Below are positions 56,520 to 64,000 of a stretch of 64,000 nt of DNA, in pieces. Source of the stretch: Bifidobacterium thermophilum (GTDB lineage Bacteria; Actinomycetota; Actinomycetes; Actinomycetales; Bifidobacteriaceae); the NCBI GenBank assembly GCA_000741495.1, contig JGZV01000005.1:1-64000 (forward strand), given 5' to 3'. Under the pieces are notes generated by a model, which saw only the letters and a program-made list of their open reading frames with translations, was not told where the DNA came from and searched no databases. A program made the translations under genes and the position numbers. The stretch's first letter is position 1. Every line of letters begins with the position of its first letter.

Positions 56520-57875
56520 ATGAACACCACATTGACGAAGCTCACAGCAGCCGTGGCGGTATTCGCCATGAGTGTCGGCCTCGCTGCATGCGGAGGGTCA
56601 TCGGCCGATAAAGGCCATGTGCGCTACATGAACAACAAGCCGGAAATCGTCAACCAATTGAAAACGCTTGCGGCCAGCTATACCAAGCAAACTGGCGTGC
56701 AAGTGGACATTCAGACCGCGGCATCCGGCACGTACGACACCACGATGGCATCGGAGATGTCGAAATCTGACGCTCCTACCATGTTCAATATCTCCGGATA
56801 CGACCAGTTCGCGAAGTACCAGCGTTACGCGGAACCGCTGCAGACGTCCAAGGCGTACAGCCTGCTCAGCAAGGACGGCCGTGCTTACGCGTACAAGGAC
56901 GGGTCCAACGTGTACACGCTTCCATATGCTGCCGAGTGGTATGGGATCATCTACAACAAGAAGATCATCAAGGACTACTGCGCCAAGGATTACGCGGTTA
57001 TCAAGTCCGCTGACGACATCACCAGTTATGCCGTGTTCAAGAAAGTGGTCGAAAGCATCCAGCAGCACAAGAGCGATCTCGGGCTCGACGGCGCAATTGC
57101 CACGCCGGGTCTCGACCCCTCGGACACCTACCGCTTCACCGCACATATGGCGCGACTGCCGTTGTTCTACGAGTATCGTGACCGCGACACCACATTCTCC
57201 GCAACGCTGAAGGGGACGTATCTGAACAATTACAAGAACCTGTTCGACCTTGAACTGAAGAACAGCCCGACGCAACCCAGCTTGGTCAGTTCCAAGACCT
57301 ATGACGACTGCACGTCGGAGTTCGCGCTCGGCAAAGTCGCGTTCTATCCCAATGGCGTGTGGGCGTACTCGCAGATCAAGGGCAACAAGGTCGCCGACGA
57401 CGACTTGGGCATGCTTCCCTACTACATGGGCATCAAGGGCGAAGGCGATTACGGCCCCGCAGGTGTTTATGACGCGAGCTGGGCGGTCAATAAGAACGCG
57501 AGCGAACAGGATAAGAAGGCCACGCTTGACTTTATCGCGTGGCTGGTGACCGACAAGACAGCCAAGAAGACTTTCGCGAAGGATATGGGATTCTCGGTGC
57601 CGTTCACCACCTTCGGTGACAGCGATCAGCCGGACAATCCGCTCACCGCGGCGGCGCGTGCCTACAGCGAGCAGGGAAAGAAGGAGGTTCGCAGCTTCAC
57701 GATCCCTGATCAGCAGTGGCAGGATGACATTTCCAACGCGCTGGTTGAGTATGCGCAGGGGACGGGCGATTGGAATAAGGTGTCCAACGCCTTTGTCAAC
57801 GGATGGTCAACCGAATGGGCGAACAACAAGGCCGAATTGGGAATGCTGCCGAAAGCCACGGCATTCTCCGAGTGA
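56520..57875 (+). CDS. Sugar ABC transporter substrate-binding lipoprotein
   Basis: Extracellular solute-binding protein family 1 (MalE-like), 451 residues. Signal with lipobox MSVGLAACGGSSADKGHVRY, then KPEIVNQLKTLAASYTKQTG, the usual start of the fold. YTLPYAAEWYGIIYNKKIIK and GVYDASWAVNKNASEQDKKA are family segments; the C-terminal helices include DWNKVSNAFVNGWSTEWANN. AAAGGAG precedes the ATG at 56520. It shares an operator with the alpha-glucosidase gene, so the ligand is probably an alpha-glucoside. The two permease genes that normally follow are missing; instead there is a non-coding repeat region, so membrane parts must be encoded elsewhere or are lost. Confidence 0.92.
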   Translation: MNTTLTKLTAAVAVFAMSVGLAACGGSSADKGHVRYMNNKPEIVNQLKTLAASYTKQTGVQVDIQTAASGTYDTTMASEMSKSDAPTMFNISGYDQFAKYQRYAEPLQTSKAYSLLSKDGRAYAYKDGSNVYTLPYAAEWYGIIYNKKIIKDYCAKDYAVIKSADDITSYAVFKKVVESIQQHKSDLGLDGAIATPGLDPSDTYRFTAHMARLPLFYEYRDRDTTFSATLKGTYLNNYKNLFDLELKNSPTQPSLVSSKTYDDCTSEFALGKVAFYPNGVWAYSQIKGNKVADDDLGMLPYYMGIKGEGDYGPAGVYDASWAVNKNASEQDKKATLDFIAWLVTDKTAKKTFAKDMGFSVPFTTFGDSDQPDNPLTAAARAYSEQGKKEVRSFTIPDQQWQDDISNALVEYAQGTGDWNKVSNAFVNGWSTEWANNKAELGMLPKATAFSE

Positions 57876-58030
57876 CTTGCCGGGCAGGTGCGTCGGCCGG
57901 CTCCGCATTCTTTCCGAAGTGGAGGGCTGGCCGACTGAACCTGCCGCTTGTTGGACCTTCTCTCTCCTCCCGTTCCCGTACTGTCGTCAAGATGGCTGCG
58001 GGGGCGGGATTCCGCGTATTATGGGGCGGC

Positions 58031-58430
58031 TATCTGGTTGTGGTGCGACTTGGCGGTCGCATGGCGGCCTGGTGTGGTGGGGTGCTCTGGGGATTTTGGC
58101 TGGTATCTGTCCGCGGTGCGATCCCTCAGTCGCACTGCTGCCAGATACGCCCGTTGTCGTTGCCGTTCCTGGGGTTATCTGTCTGCCGTGCGGTTTCGCG
58201 GTTGCATTGCAGGCGGATGCGACTGGATTCTGGCACGGTTAGGGGTGATATCTTGCCATCGTGCGATCGTCCGGTCGCACGACGGCCGGGTGTCCCCCCC
58301 CCCCTGGCGCGGTGGTTCTTGGCAGTATCTTGCCGCGGTGCGATCGTCCGGTCGCACGGCAGCCGGATACCGCCGCGTGAGCGGTGAATCCGAACGGTGT
58401 CGGCTTGCTGTGCGACTCCGCGGTCACACG
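58031..58430. repeat. Six tandem stem-loop repeats of about 74 bp
   Basis: Units start at TATCTG/TATCTT near 58031, 58104, 58176, 58249 and 58326, and a sixth, weaker unit near 58401. Each contains GTGCGAnnnnnnnnGTCGCA or a close form, an inverted repeat; the best are GTGCGATCGTCCGGTCGCAC at 58261-58280 and 58339-58358. A C11 run lies in unit four (58294-58304). The gap 57876-58423 has no gene. Confidence 0.75.
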
Positions 58431-58825
58431 TCAGACTGGTTGTCCGGGGTCTCCTCATCCGCAGCCCCGCCTGCGAGCCGGTTGGCGATGAGACGGTTGA
58501 GGCTGATATGCTGCGTCGCCGCCGCGATGCTGAGTTCACGGTGCAGTTCCGGCGGAATTCGAAGCAGGATTTTCCCGGAATAGCGGCGTTCCGTGAGTGG
58601 AATCGGGGCTGGAATGCCGGCTGCATGCATGGCGGCGATGCGGCGCATGGCTTCCGTTTCGACGGCGGTCAGCGCTTCGATTTGGGAGGGTGATGCCGCG
58701 GTGCATTCCGGCAATTCCGCCACCGTGGCTTGGTATTGCTTGCTTTTCGCGTCCCACCGGACCTGATAGGTGTAATGATGCGCGTCGATGGCAGACGTTG
58801 TCTTCTGCTGGCTGGTATTTCCCAT
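58424..58825 (-). CDS. HicB-like protein, orphan
   Basis: 133 residues of the HicB fold. The N-terminal half is the degraded RNase H-like part (YQVRWDAKSKQYQATVAELP, ECTAASPSQIEALTAVETEA), and the C-terminal half a ribbon-helix-helix DNA-binding domain (RYSGKILLRIPPELHRELSI then ISLNRLIANRLAG). HicB proteins neutralise the small mRNA-cutting toxin HicA. No HicA-like frame exists on either side, so it is an orphan regulator or one half of a decayed toxin-antitoxin pair. The 74-bp repeats end against its 3' end. Confidence 0.85.
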   Translation of the reverse strand: MGNTSQQKTTSAIDAHHYTYQVRWDAKSKQYQATVAELPECTAASPSQIEALTAVETEAMRRIAAMHAAGIPAPIPLTERRYSGKILLRIPPELHRELSIAAATQHISLNRLIANRLAGGAADEETPDNQSDV

Positions 58826-59072
58826 GTTGCTCCTCGCCGTGCGTCCTCAGTGGGTATCTGCATCACTTATGGTATGCCACCCCGGGGGGCCGTGTCTTCT
58901 CGCCTTGCGCTCATGCTGTCAAGCCGCGCGCCGCCATGTTCCCTGCTCTGCGGCCGGCGCATTGTAATTCGCACCCTGCGCCCAGCGTCCTTCATCCAGC
59001 ATCCACGTACACCACGCCTTCGCATCGCCTCGCAACTTCCCGCGCTCAACATCGTCCCCGTAGCGCAGCCTG
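58826..59072. other. Intergenic
   Basis: Nothing recognisable; no HicA toxin frame on either strand. Confidence 0.5.
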
Positions 59073-59879
59073 TTATCGCAGATACTCCTCTGTCGGCCCT
59101 CCGTGCCGTGGCATGGCGAGCAATCGGGAAAACTCGTTGATGGCCATCTTCGCTTGTGCGACTTGTTCAGGGCTGAGCGGGTCGAAATAATCATCAGCGT
59201 CATCTCCGGCAAGTTGTTCCGTGAGTGTTTTGATATTGCGACGATCGCTTGGGCTGCGACAGTCGAGTCGTAAGAGTTCCTTGCGGGGGTCGTCAATCAT
59301 TGATGCCAGTAATGCGGCGTCGTACAAGTGACGTGACCGATCTCCTTGATGGGTTTCCCGCCATGATGCGATTTTCATCAATAGCGCCCCCAGCACGTCA
59401 GGGATGCACATTGTCGCCTGTGTGTCCTCGTACCGCAAGGTGACCAGCATGCTTCGCGCCACGGCTTTTCGTGATCCCGGCATGCCGAGCATGGGGTGGC
59501 CGTCGAGGCATGCCCGATTCTTCAGAAAAGGTGACAGATGATTGTCGACGAGAAGGTCCACCACAGCGGTGCCGCGTGTCATGCGGGTGGTGTAATCGCT
59601 GAGTGTGCCGACGTGCGTGGTAAATCCAAGTGATTTGAGCAGGTCTTCAACCCTGCGGACTGCGTGCTGATGGGTCAGCACGTCAACGAGAAGGTCTGCA
59701 TCGGTCGTCGGCCGCGCTTCGGTGCCGCGGGCCATCGCGTGCAGTTGGACCATCAGACCGCCGGTAAGACGCCAATCCGTTGGATCGTCAGTTGCTTCGG
59801 CAAGCGCGAGAACTGTGCTCCAAGGGTGTGTTTGTGCGGGGATGTCAATCACGGGAATGTCTTGTTGGCTATTGTTCAT
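59073..59879 (-). CDS. AbiEii-like nucleotidyltransferase, module 1
   Basis: 268 residues of the nucleotidyltransferase fold used by AbiEii/MenT-type toxins. Motif I is LTGGLMVQLHAM (Gly40-Gly41) with RPTTDADLLVDV (Asp60, Asp62), and motif II the third acidic residue in TAVVDLLVDN. The conserved helix block DVLGALLMKIASWRETHQGD and HLYDAALLASMIDDPRKELL follow. The start at 59879 has AAGGAAC; it overlaps the upstream partner gene by 11 bases, so the two are co-translated. A paralogue with the same partner lies at 61467. I infer a toxin-antitoxin or defence role from family and layout; the reaction is not known. Confidence 0.8.
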   Translation of the reverse strand: MNNSQQDIPVIDIPAQTHPWSTVLALAEATDDPTDWRLTGGLMVQLHAMARGTEARPTTDADLLVDVLTHQHAVRRVEDLLKSLGFTTHVGTLSDYTTRMTRGTAVVDLLVDNHLSPFLKNRACLDGHPMLGMPGSRKAVARSMLVTLRYEDTQATMCIPDVLGALLMKIASWRETHQGDRSRHLYDAALLASMIDDPRKELLRLDCRSPSDRRNIKTLTEQLAGDDADDYFDPLSPEQVAQAKMAINEFSRLLAMPRHGGPTEEYLR

Positions 59880-60576
59880 GGCCGTGTTCCTTGCGATAGA
59901 TAGCGAGCAGCTTGTCAATCATGTGTAGTCCCGCCTGACTTTCCCTTGGGTCGGCGGAAACTGCGAGGTCAGCGGCGCAGACACCGATGGGCATCGGTTC
60001 TGGCCTCTGGGGAAGACAATCGGTGAGATGCAAGCGAAGTGTTGTGGTGCTGTGGTCCTCCATAAGGGGGTGGTGCCGGAGCAGTTGGCGGAATGTTGTC
60101 TCACTAGTATACCCCTCTAGTATCTTTTGTGGTATCAACATGAACTGTTCGGCGTGTTGTTCGCAGGCGCCGGATATGTGGATGTTCTCCCGCACGGCAT
60201 TCAGGGCTGGCGGCGCGGCGAACAGGTCGAGCGTCCGTGCCCTGTCTCGAACGCGGGAGACGAGGGATTGCGCATCGGCGCCAAGAATATAGCGCTTAAG
60301 TCGGTATCGCTGTTGGGGTGTCAGCCATTCCGCTGGTTCGTCCGAGATGAGGAACAGCGCGCCCATGGCAACCTTGGGGGAGAAAGGGCGACCCGGGTGC
60401 CCCTGTATACGGCGGTACCGGTTCAGCGACTGGGCGCGAATGAGAATCGTGCGTCCGACGCGCACGGAATGCAGGTCGCCTGACGCGACCAAGGCCTGGA
60501 CGCGCCGAATGCTGATGCCGAGTTTTCCCGCTGTTTCCTTCGTAGTGAGCAAGCGGCCTTCATTCATGATTGCCAT
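59869..60576 (-). CDS. HTH partner protein of module 1
   Basis: 235 residues. The N-terminus is an excisionase-like helix-turn-helix (LLTTKETAGKLGISIRRVQA then GDLHSVRVGRTILIRAQSLN). The middle is basic and helical (TPQQRYRLKRYILGADAQSL). The C-terminal domain, from about residue 140, matches the product of 62248: GACEQHAEQFMLIPQKILEG and CAADLAVSADPRESQAGLHM. A TATAAT lies only seven bases before ATG 60576, so the transcript may be leaderless. An 11-bp inverted repeat (60590-60623) sits right upstream. I infer a DNA-binding antitoxin that represses its own operon. Confidence 0.75.
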   Translation of the reverse strand: MAIMNEGRLLTTKETAGKLGISIRRVQALVASGDLHSVRVGRTILIRAQSLNRYRRIQGHPGRPFSPKVAMGALFLISDEPAEWLTPQQRYRLKRYILGADAQSLVSRVRDRARTLDLFAAPPALNAVRENIHISGACEQHAEQFMLIPQKILEGYTSETTFRQLLRHHPLMEDHSTTTLRLHLTDCLPQRPEPMPIGVCAADLAVSADPRESQAGLHMIDKLLAIYRKEHGHEQ

Positions 60577-60589
60577 AGTGCTGATTATA

Positions 60590-60623
60590 GTCAAAACTAT
60601 TCGCGAATACGTATAGTTTTGAC
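60590..60623. promoter_or_regulatory. Operator between module 1 and the DivIVA-like gene
   Basis: GTCAAAACTAT (60590-60600) and ATAGTTTTGAC (60613-60623), perfect arms around 12 bases, adjoining the minus-strand -10 TATAAT (60589-60584). A related GTCAAAAC-GTTTTAC site lies at 62928-62942 upstream of module 2. Confidence 0.7.
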
Positions 60624-60701
60624 CATCGTTGCCCCGGAGTCCATCGCCTGCGATGGGTATGATGGTGGATAATTGCCCGAAGAACCCACAGAAAGGCGAT
60701 C

Positions 60702-60992
60702 ATGGACACGCTCACAGCCGAGAAAGTCCGCAACCAGGTTTTCAAGCTCACCTTCTTCAAGGAGGGATACAGAATCGATGACGTCGATTCCTTGCTTGAC
60801 AAGATCGCCGAGTCGCTTGCTGCATGGGAGGCGCACCACCCCGAGGATGTGACGGTGACCTCCGATGCGTTCGTTCCCTTCCGGCTGCCGGTCGCGCGCT
60901 TCAGAGAGACGTACAACAAGGAAAGTGTTGACGCGTTCATAGAAGAAGCCAGAGAGGCGCTGGCGTTCTACGAAAACTACCGATATCGCTGA
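60702..60992 (+). CDS. DivIVA-domain protein, 96 residues
   Basis: A small protein with two DivIVA-like segments: NQVFKLTFFKEGYRIDDVDS LLDKIAESL and FRLPVARFRETYNKESVDAF IEEAREALAFY. In Gram-positive bacteria this motif (F-x-x-x-x-x-x-G-Y-x-x-x-x-V-D) binds curved membrane and is followed by coiled coils; here there is no long coiled coil. The full Wag31 protein of the cell pole is larger, so this is a separate short family. AAAGG precedes the ATG. Divergent from module 1 with the inverted repeat between them. Confidence 0.85.
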   Translation: MDTLTAEKVRNQVFKLTFFKEGYRIDDVDSLLDKIAESLAAWEAHHPEDVTVTSDAFVPFRLPVARFRETYNKESVDAFIEEAREALAFYENYRYR

Positions 60993-61233
60993 TGGAACTG
61001 GCCGAGGATGGGGCTTGACCGATCGTCTGCTGTACCGTATGGCGCCGTGGTCCTCGGCGTGGGATGCCCGCGGACGCGAAGATGACGCCGGGGCGTTCCC
61101 CGGCACGGTAGCGTCTCATGCATTCCTTTTTGAATTCGGGCGAGTAGACAATCTGCCCGGCCCTTACTTCGAGGACCGCGCCGAGGCGGGAGAGTCGTTC
61201 GCGTTCCTCGGGTGTGAACATCCCGTTTTTCAT
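60937..61233 (-). pseudogene. Remnant of a transposase-type HTH protein
   Basis: The first 60 or so residues (MFTPEERERLSRLGAVLEVR, then YSPEFKKECMRRYRAGERPG and VIFASAGIP) resemble the N-terminus of IS3/IS150-group helper proteins with an HTH that binds the IS ends. After that the frame becomes arbitrary and overlaps the 3' end of the DivIVA-like gene on the other strand. AGGAGGGCTCC-like bases precede the ATG. Most likely a decayed IS fragment. Confidence 0.55.
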
Positions 61234-61466
61234 GGGAGGGCTCCTTCCTGTGGCTGGTACCGATTCCGGTTTTCCCGGGAAACCGGGACATGTGTACGGA
61301 ATATGGGGTCCGCTTCAGTGACCTGACGGTCGCATGACGGCTTGGTATGGTCGGGTTGGCTGTGGAACCCGGGGGTATCTGGTTGTGGTGTGATTGCATG
61401 GTCGTACCGCGCGGGTGTACATGGGTTGCATGGAAATGGACAATCGCCGGTGATTCATGCAGGAAA
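61234..61466. other. Intergenic with a 74-bp-repeat relative
   Basis: A block GGTATCTGGTTGTGGTGTGA at about 61375 resembles the units at 58031. No gene seen. Confidence 0.45.
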
Positions 61467-62267
61467 TCACAGCAGACCGTAATGCTTATCAAGCCATGCG
61501 CGCATGTCTGCTTTCCTTGGCATCTCGATGAGCAATGACGGTATTGCCACGGTGCGTAATCCGTTGTTGCGCTGTTCTTCTGGCATGTTGCGCCACCAGT
61601 AGTCAGTGGGATTGCTCAGTACTTGGTGAAGTGTCCGGACATTCTTTCTGTCACTGTCGCTTGCATTGTTGAGTCTGAGCAGTTCTTGTTCCGGTGAATC
61701 AATCAGCGAAGCCAGTGTCGCGGCATCGACAAGGTGACGGTCGATATTGCCCTGCGGGGCTTCTCGCCATGATGCGATTTTCATCAATAACGCCCCGAGA
61801 AGATCAGGGGTTTCAATGATGGCGTTTTCATCTTGAAATGACAACATCACTTGCATATGTCGTTGGAGCGCTTTGCGAGACCCGGGCATTCCGAGCATTC
61901 GATTGGTTCCCAAGAAAGCCCGTCGTTGCTGACGAGGCGATAAATGATTGTCAACCAGCAGATCGACTGTCTGATCGCCTTTGACCATTCTTGTCGTGTA
62001 TTGGCTGAGACTGCCTTGCCGTATGGTGAAGCCTAGAGTGACGAGGTCGTTGCGTACGCGCATCACCGAGTGCTCGTATGAGAGCACGTTGATGAGGAAA
62101 TCGGCGTCTGTGGTCGGGCGGATGTCGACGTGATGCATCAGCGCATGAAGTTGCGTCATCAGACCGCCTGTCAGCATCCATGTATGCGGGTCATCGGTGA
62201 GCTGTGCAAGGCCGAATACGGTTTTCCACGGCCTGGAATGTGGTATGTCAACTGACGACAACGGCAT
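61467..62267 (-). CDS. AbiEii-like nucleotidyltransferase, module 2
   Basis: 266 residues, paralogous to the protein at 59073. LTGGLMTQLHALMHH (Gly34-Gly35) and RPTTDADFLINV (Asp54, Asp56) form motif I, DQTVDLLVDNHLSP holds the third acidic residue, and DLLGALLMKIASWREAPQGN is the conserved helix. C-termini differ: this one ends in a basic tail (IEMPRKADMRAWLDKHYGLL). Start 62267 follows AAGGGAC and overlaps the partner gene by 20 bases. All catalytic residues of the fold seem present. Function is inferred only from family and gene layout. Confidence 0.78.
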   Translation of the reverse strand: MPLSSVDIPHSRPWKTVFGLAQLTDDPHTWMLTGGLMTQLHALMHHVDIRPTTDADFLINVLSYEHSVMRVRNDLVTLGFTIRQGSLSQYTTRMVKGDQTVDLLVDNHLSPRQQRRAFLGTNRMLGMPGSRKALQRHMQVMLSFQDENAIIETPDLLGALLMKIASWREAPQGNIDRHLVDAATLASLIDSPEQELLRLNNASDSDRKNVRTLHQVLSNPTDYWWRNMPEEQRNNGLRTVAIPSLLIEMPRKADMRAWLDKHYGLL

Positions 62268-62652
62268 GGTTGTCCCTTCTGTTGAAATCGTGCAACAGTG
62301 AGTCAAGCATGTCGAGTCCGGCATTGCTTTCCCTCGGGTCCGCAGATTGGGCAAGATCGGCGGCGCAGACATTCAGGGGCATCTCGTCACCATGTGGGGG
62401 AAGAAAGACCGTGGTGTGCATAATCAATGTCGTTGGAGAGGTGTTTTCGCGGATGAACGTGCGTTTCATCAGGAATGCACTGGTTTTTGCCGAAACGTAG
62501 CCTTCCAGGATGGATGGAGGTTCCAGCTGGAATCTTGGGGCGGTCTGTTCGGTGCATCCCGATGGAATGATGTACCGCCGGATTGCCTGGATATCTGAAT
62601 GGTGTGCCCAGAAGCAGGTTCGGGTTGCGCGTTTTCGCACGGCTTCAGACAA
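62248..62652 (-). CDS. Truncated HTH-partner protein of module 2
   Basis: 134 residues matching only the C-terminal half of the module 1 partner. Shared blocks are SGCTEQTAPRFQLEPPSILE against SGACEQHAEQFMLIPQKILE and CAADLAQSADPRESNAGLDM against CAADLAVSADPRESQAGLHM. Homology continues upstream in frame for about ten codons (DARHLSEAVRKRA) and then stops, so the DNA-binding part has been deleted. Only a TTG start is available at 62652. It is either a shortened, still-binding antitoxin or a relic; the downstream transferase gene is intact. Confidence 0.65.
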   Translation of the reverse strand: MSEAVRKRATRTCFWAHHSDIQAIRRYIIPSGCTEQTAPRFQLEPPSILEGYVSAKTSAFLMKRTFIRENTSPTTLIMHTTVFLPPHGDEMPLNVCAADLAQSADPRESNAGLDMLDSLLHDFNRRDNHAVVVS

Positions 62653-63060
62653 GTGGCGCGCATCCTTTCCACCATCATGTCCACCGCCTCATTACGGTCT
62701 TATGACGGCTGTCGCAGCTACCCCTTGGCTGATGTCCGGCGGAACTGCGCAACGAGCGCGACCGCCAGCGATGAGCCCGAACGCCATATGTTCGCCAGCT
62801 TTTATGTGATTCCCTGTTTTCAGAATATCATCGAACAGCTTCATACGTAAGGTCGGGGATCTTGGCGTTCCTATCGATGCTTTCTTCGAACAGTAATAAG
62901 GTTCATCAGTTAAGGTTCATCAGTAAAGTCAAAACGTTTTACTTACTGATGGCCATCTACGCCCCTCATGCTCATCAGCGCTGCTCTAGGGCAATGGGTA
63001 GACTGAGACGCTGAATGCCCCGCGCGTTGCGCGGCTCACGGTGGGGAAGGACGGTCCGAA
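62653..63060. other. Intergenic with direct repeat and palindrome
   Basis: Direct repeat AAGGTTCATCAGT at 62898-62910 and 62912-62924, then the quasi-palindrome CAGTAAAGTCAAAAC / GTTTTACTTACTG (62921-62948). It may be the former control region of module 2 or of the RNase H-like gene. No gene. Confidence 0.5.
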
Positions 63061-64000
63061 ACGAAAAGCACCGACAAGACAATCATTGTGATACACGCCG
63101 AGGCCGCCACCAACGCCCAGGCCATGGGATGGGCATGGGCGGATGAAAACACTCACAAATATGGCGGCGCCCCCTGCGGCACCGTCTACCTAGGCGCCCT
63201 CACGGGAATCCTGCTGGCGCTCCGCTTTCACACCGGCCCCCAGCGCCTCGCCATCAAAACCGACTGCCATCAGGCGATCGTCGCAATCGAAGCCGCACGA
63301 TCGGGACATAAACCGACGACGCCATCCAGCCGCAAGAACTTCCCCCTCATCCAAGCGGTGCTTGACGAAATCAGCCACCACAACGCCCCTGTGTCTTTCC
63401 ATGACATTGACGAAGAAACGCCTGTGATGGCGCTGAAAACCGCCAGGCTCTTCGCCCGACAGCAATTACAGGCCTTCACCAAAGACCCGAAGCGCACACC
63501 GACGGGGATTCCGCGCGTAACGATGGATGTGATGATTCGGCGTCGCCTCATCTCGAAAGAATCGATTGCAAAAGCCCAGCAGAACGCGAAAGCCCAGCAA
63601 AACGCGAAGGCGTTGAACCAACAACAAACCAGCAAACCGGCACAGGCCAACAAACCTACGACCAAGCAAAACGCGACCAAGCTCACCAAACAAACTGAGG
63701 CGCTACCAAACGTCGGCAAGAACAACGCCAGCACCATCCGCGACGGCAAAACGGCGAATGACGCCGTGGCATCGCGCAACAATGTCACGTCCAGCAACGT
63801 GACATCGAGCGCCCCTGCGCCAATCCATGCGGCCCATGCGGCGCCATCACAAAGTTCAGGAACGCCCACGCCAGTACCCTACCAGCCCAACCCGGCACTC
63901 CGCGAGCCTGCCCCCAAGCCTGTCCCCCGAGGTACCGGCACCGCCTCGCCCGCGTCACGCGGCCGTCGAAACGGAAACGGACGAACCTCAGGAATCGCAA
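63061..64000 (+). CDS. RNase H-fold protein with missing catalytic residues, runs off window
   Basis: Open plus-strand frame of at least 313 codons. The first 140 residues match bifidobacterial RNase HI-like proteins: TIIVIHAEAATNAQAMGWAW, GTVYLGALTGILLALRFHTG, LAIKTDCHQAIVAIEAARSG. In the active enzyme these would be HAD, GELTA, KSDSQ and a final Asp. Here only the third Asp is kept (HAE, GALTG, KTD, and no Asp in VMALKTARLFA). The rest is a Q/K/T/N-rich tail (AQQNAKAQQNAKALNQQQTS) continuing past 64000. The start is unclear: the frame opens after a stop at 63004 and has no ATG, GTG or TTG before 63088, while GGGGAAGGA lies at 63043-63051. Confidence 0.65.

Noticed and set aside
58826..59072. 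HicA toxin beside the HicB-like protein
   Set aside because: No frame on either strand shows the short HicA fold or its conserved His region.
59073..64000. Prophage or integrated plasmid
   Set aside because: No integrase, structural, replication or partition genes and no attachment repeats were seen, only toxin-antitoxin-like modules and an IS relic.

Overview
The window is a high-GC actinobacterial chromosome segment that looks like Bifidobacterium. The best evidence is a sucrose phosphorylase whose catalytic residues fall at positions 192, 232 and 290, exactly as in the B. adolescentis enzyme. It is supported by many LacI-type regulators, several sugar and amino-acid transporters, bifidobacterial IS21/IS3/IS110 debris and type I-C-like CRISPR repeats. 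I cannot name the species.

Layout. 1-4.3 kb is an insertion-sequence graveyard: an IS21 istA running off the left edge, a broken IS3 element, an IS110 transposase cut by an istB tail, and an in-frame IS21/IS3 chimera. 4.4-11.1 kb holds a two-repeat CRISPR remnant, a Phd-type antitoxin, an isoaspartyl peptidase, an OppA lipoprotein, a DUF805 protein, and an 11-repeat CRISPR array that starts inside a truncated malY/patB-like gene with no leader and no cas genes. 11.2-14.8 kb is more IS21/IS3 material. 15-24 kb is core: tRNA-Gly(CCC), a dehydrogenase, class II aldolase, a polysaccharide deacetylase, purA, and a fluoride/chloride channel cluster (crcB-crcB-clcA). 24-30.3 kb is a complete branched-chain amino-acid ABC importer (livHMGF, then livK behind its own hairpin). 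30.5-41 kb has a second crcB pair, a LacI regulator, a GntR regulator with an acetamidase-like enzyme, a second ClC protein, and the sucrose operon (sucP and transporter). 41.7-45 kb carries a leucine-rich leader peptide and classical attenuator in front of an MFS transporter, followed by ilvC. 45.5-58 kb contains a LacI regulator, an ABC-2 exporter, an amino-acid permease, a cation/proton antiporter, and an alpha-glucosidase locus with its own LacI regulator and orphan sugar-binding lipoprotein. 58-64 kb is accessory: an orphan HicB-like protein, two paralogous two-gene modules (HTH-type partner plus AbiEii-like nucleotidyltransferase), a DivIVA-like protein and an RNase H-fold protein that seems to have lost most of its catalytic residues.

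How the parts fit. Operator palindromes link regulators to genes: a nearly identical site lies upstream of the 32.0-kb lacI gene and of sucP, and an identical 14-bp site (inverted) flanks the alpha-glucosidase gene on both sides. The leader/attenuator predicts that the MFS transporter is controlled by charged branched-chain tRNAs and so belongs with ilvC. Four otherwise normal genes are each broken by exactly one extra base in a homopolymer, which looks more like base-calling error than biology. Gene ends are marked by several families of dispersed palindromes, and intergenic regions hold tandem arrays of about 168 bp and about 74 bp.
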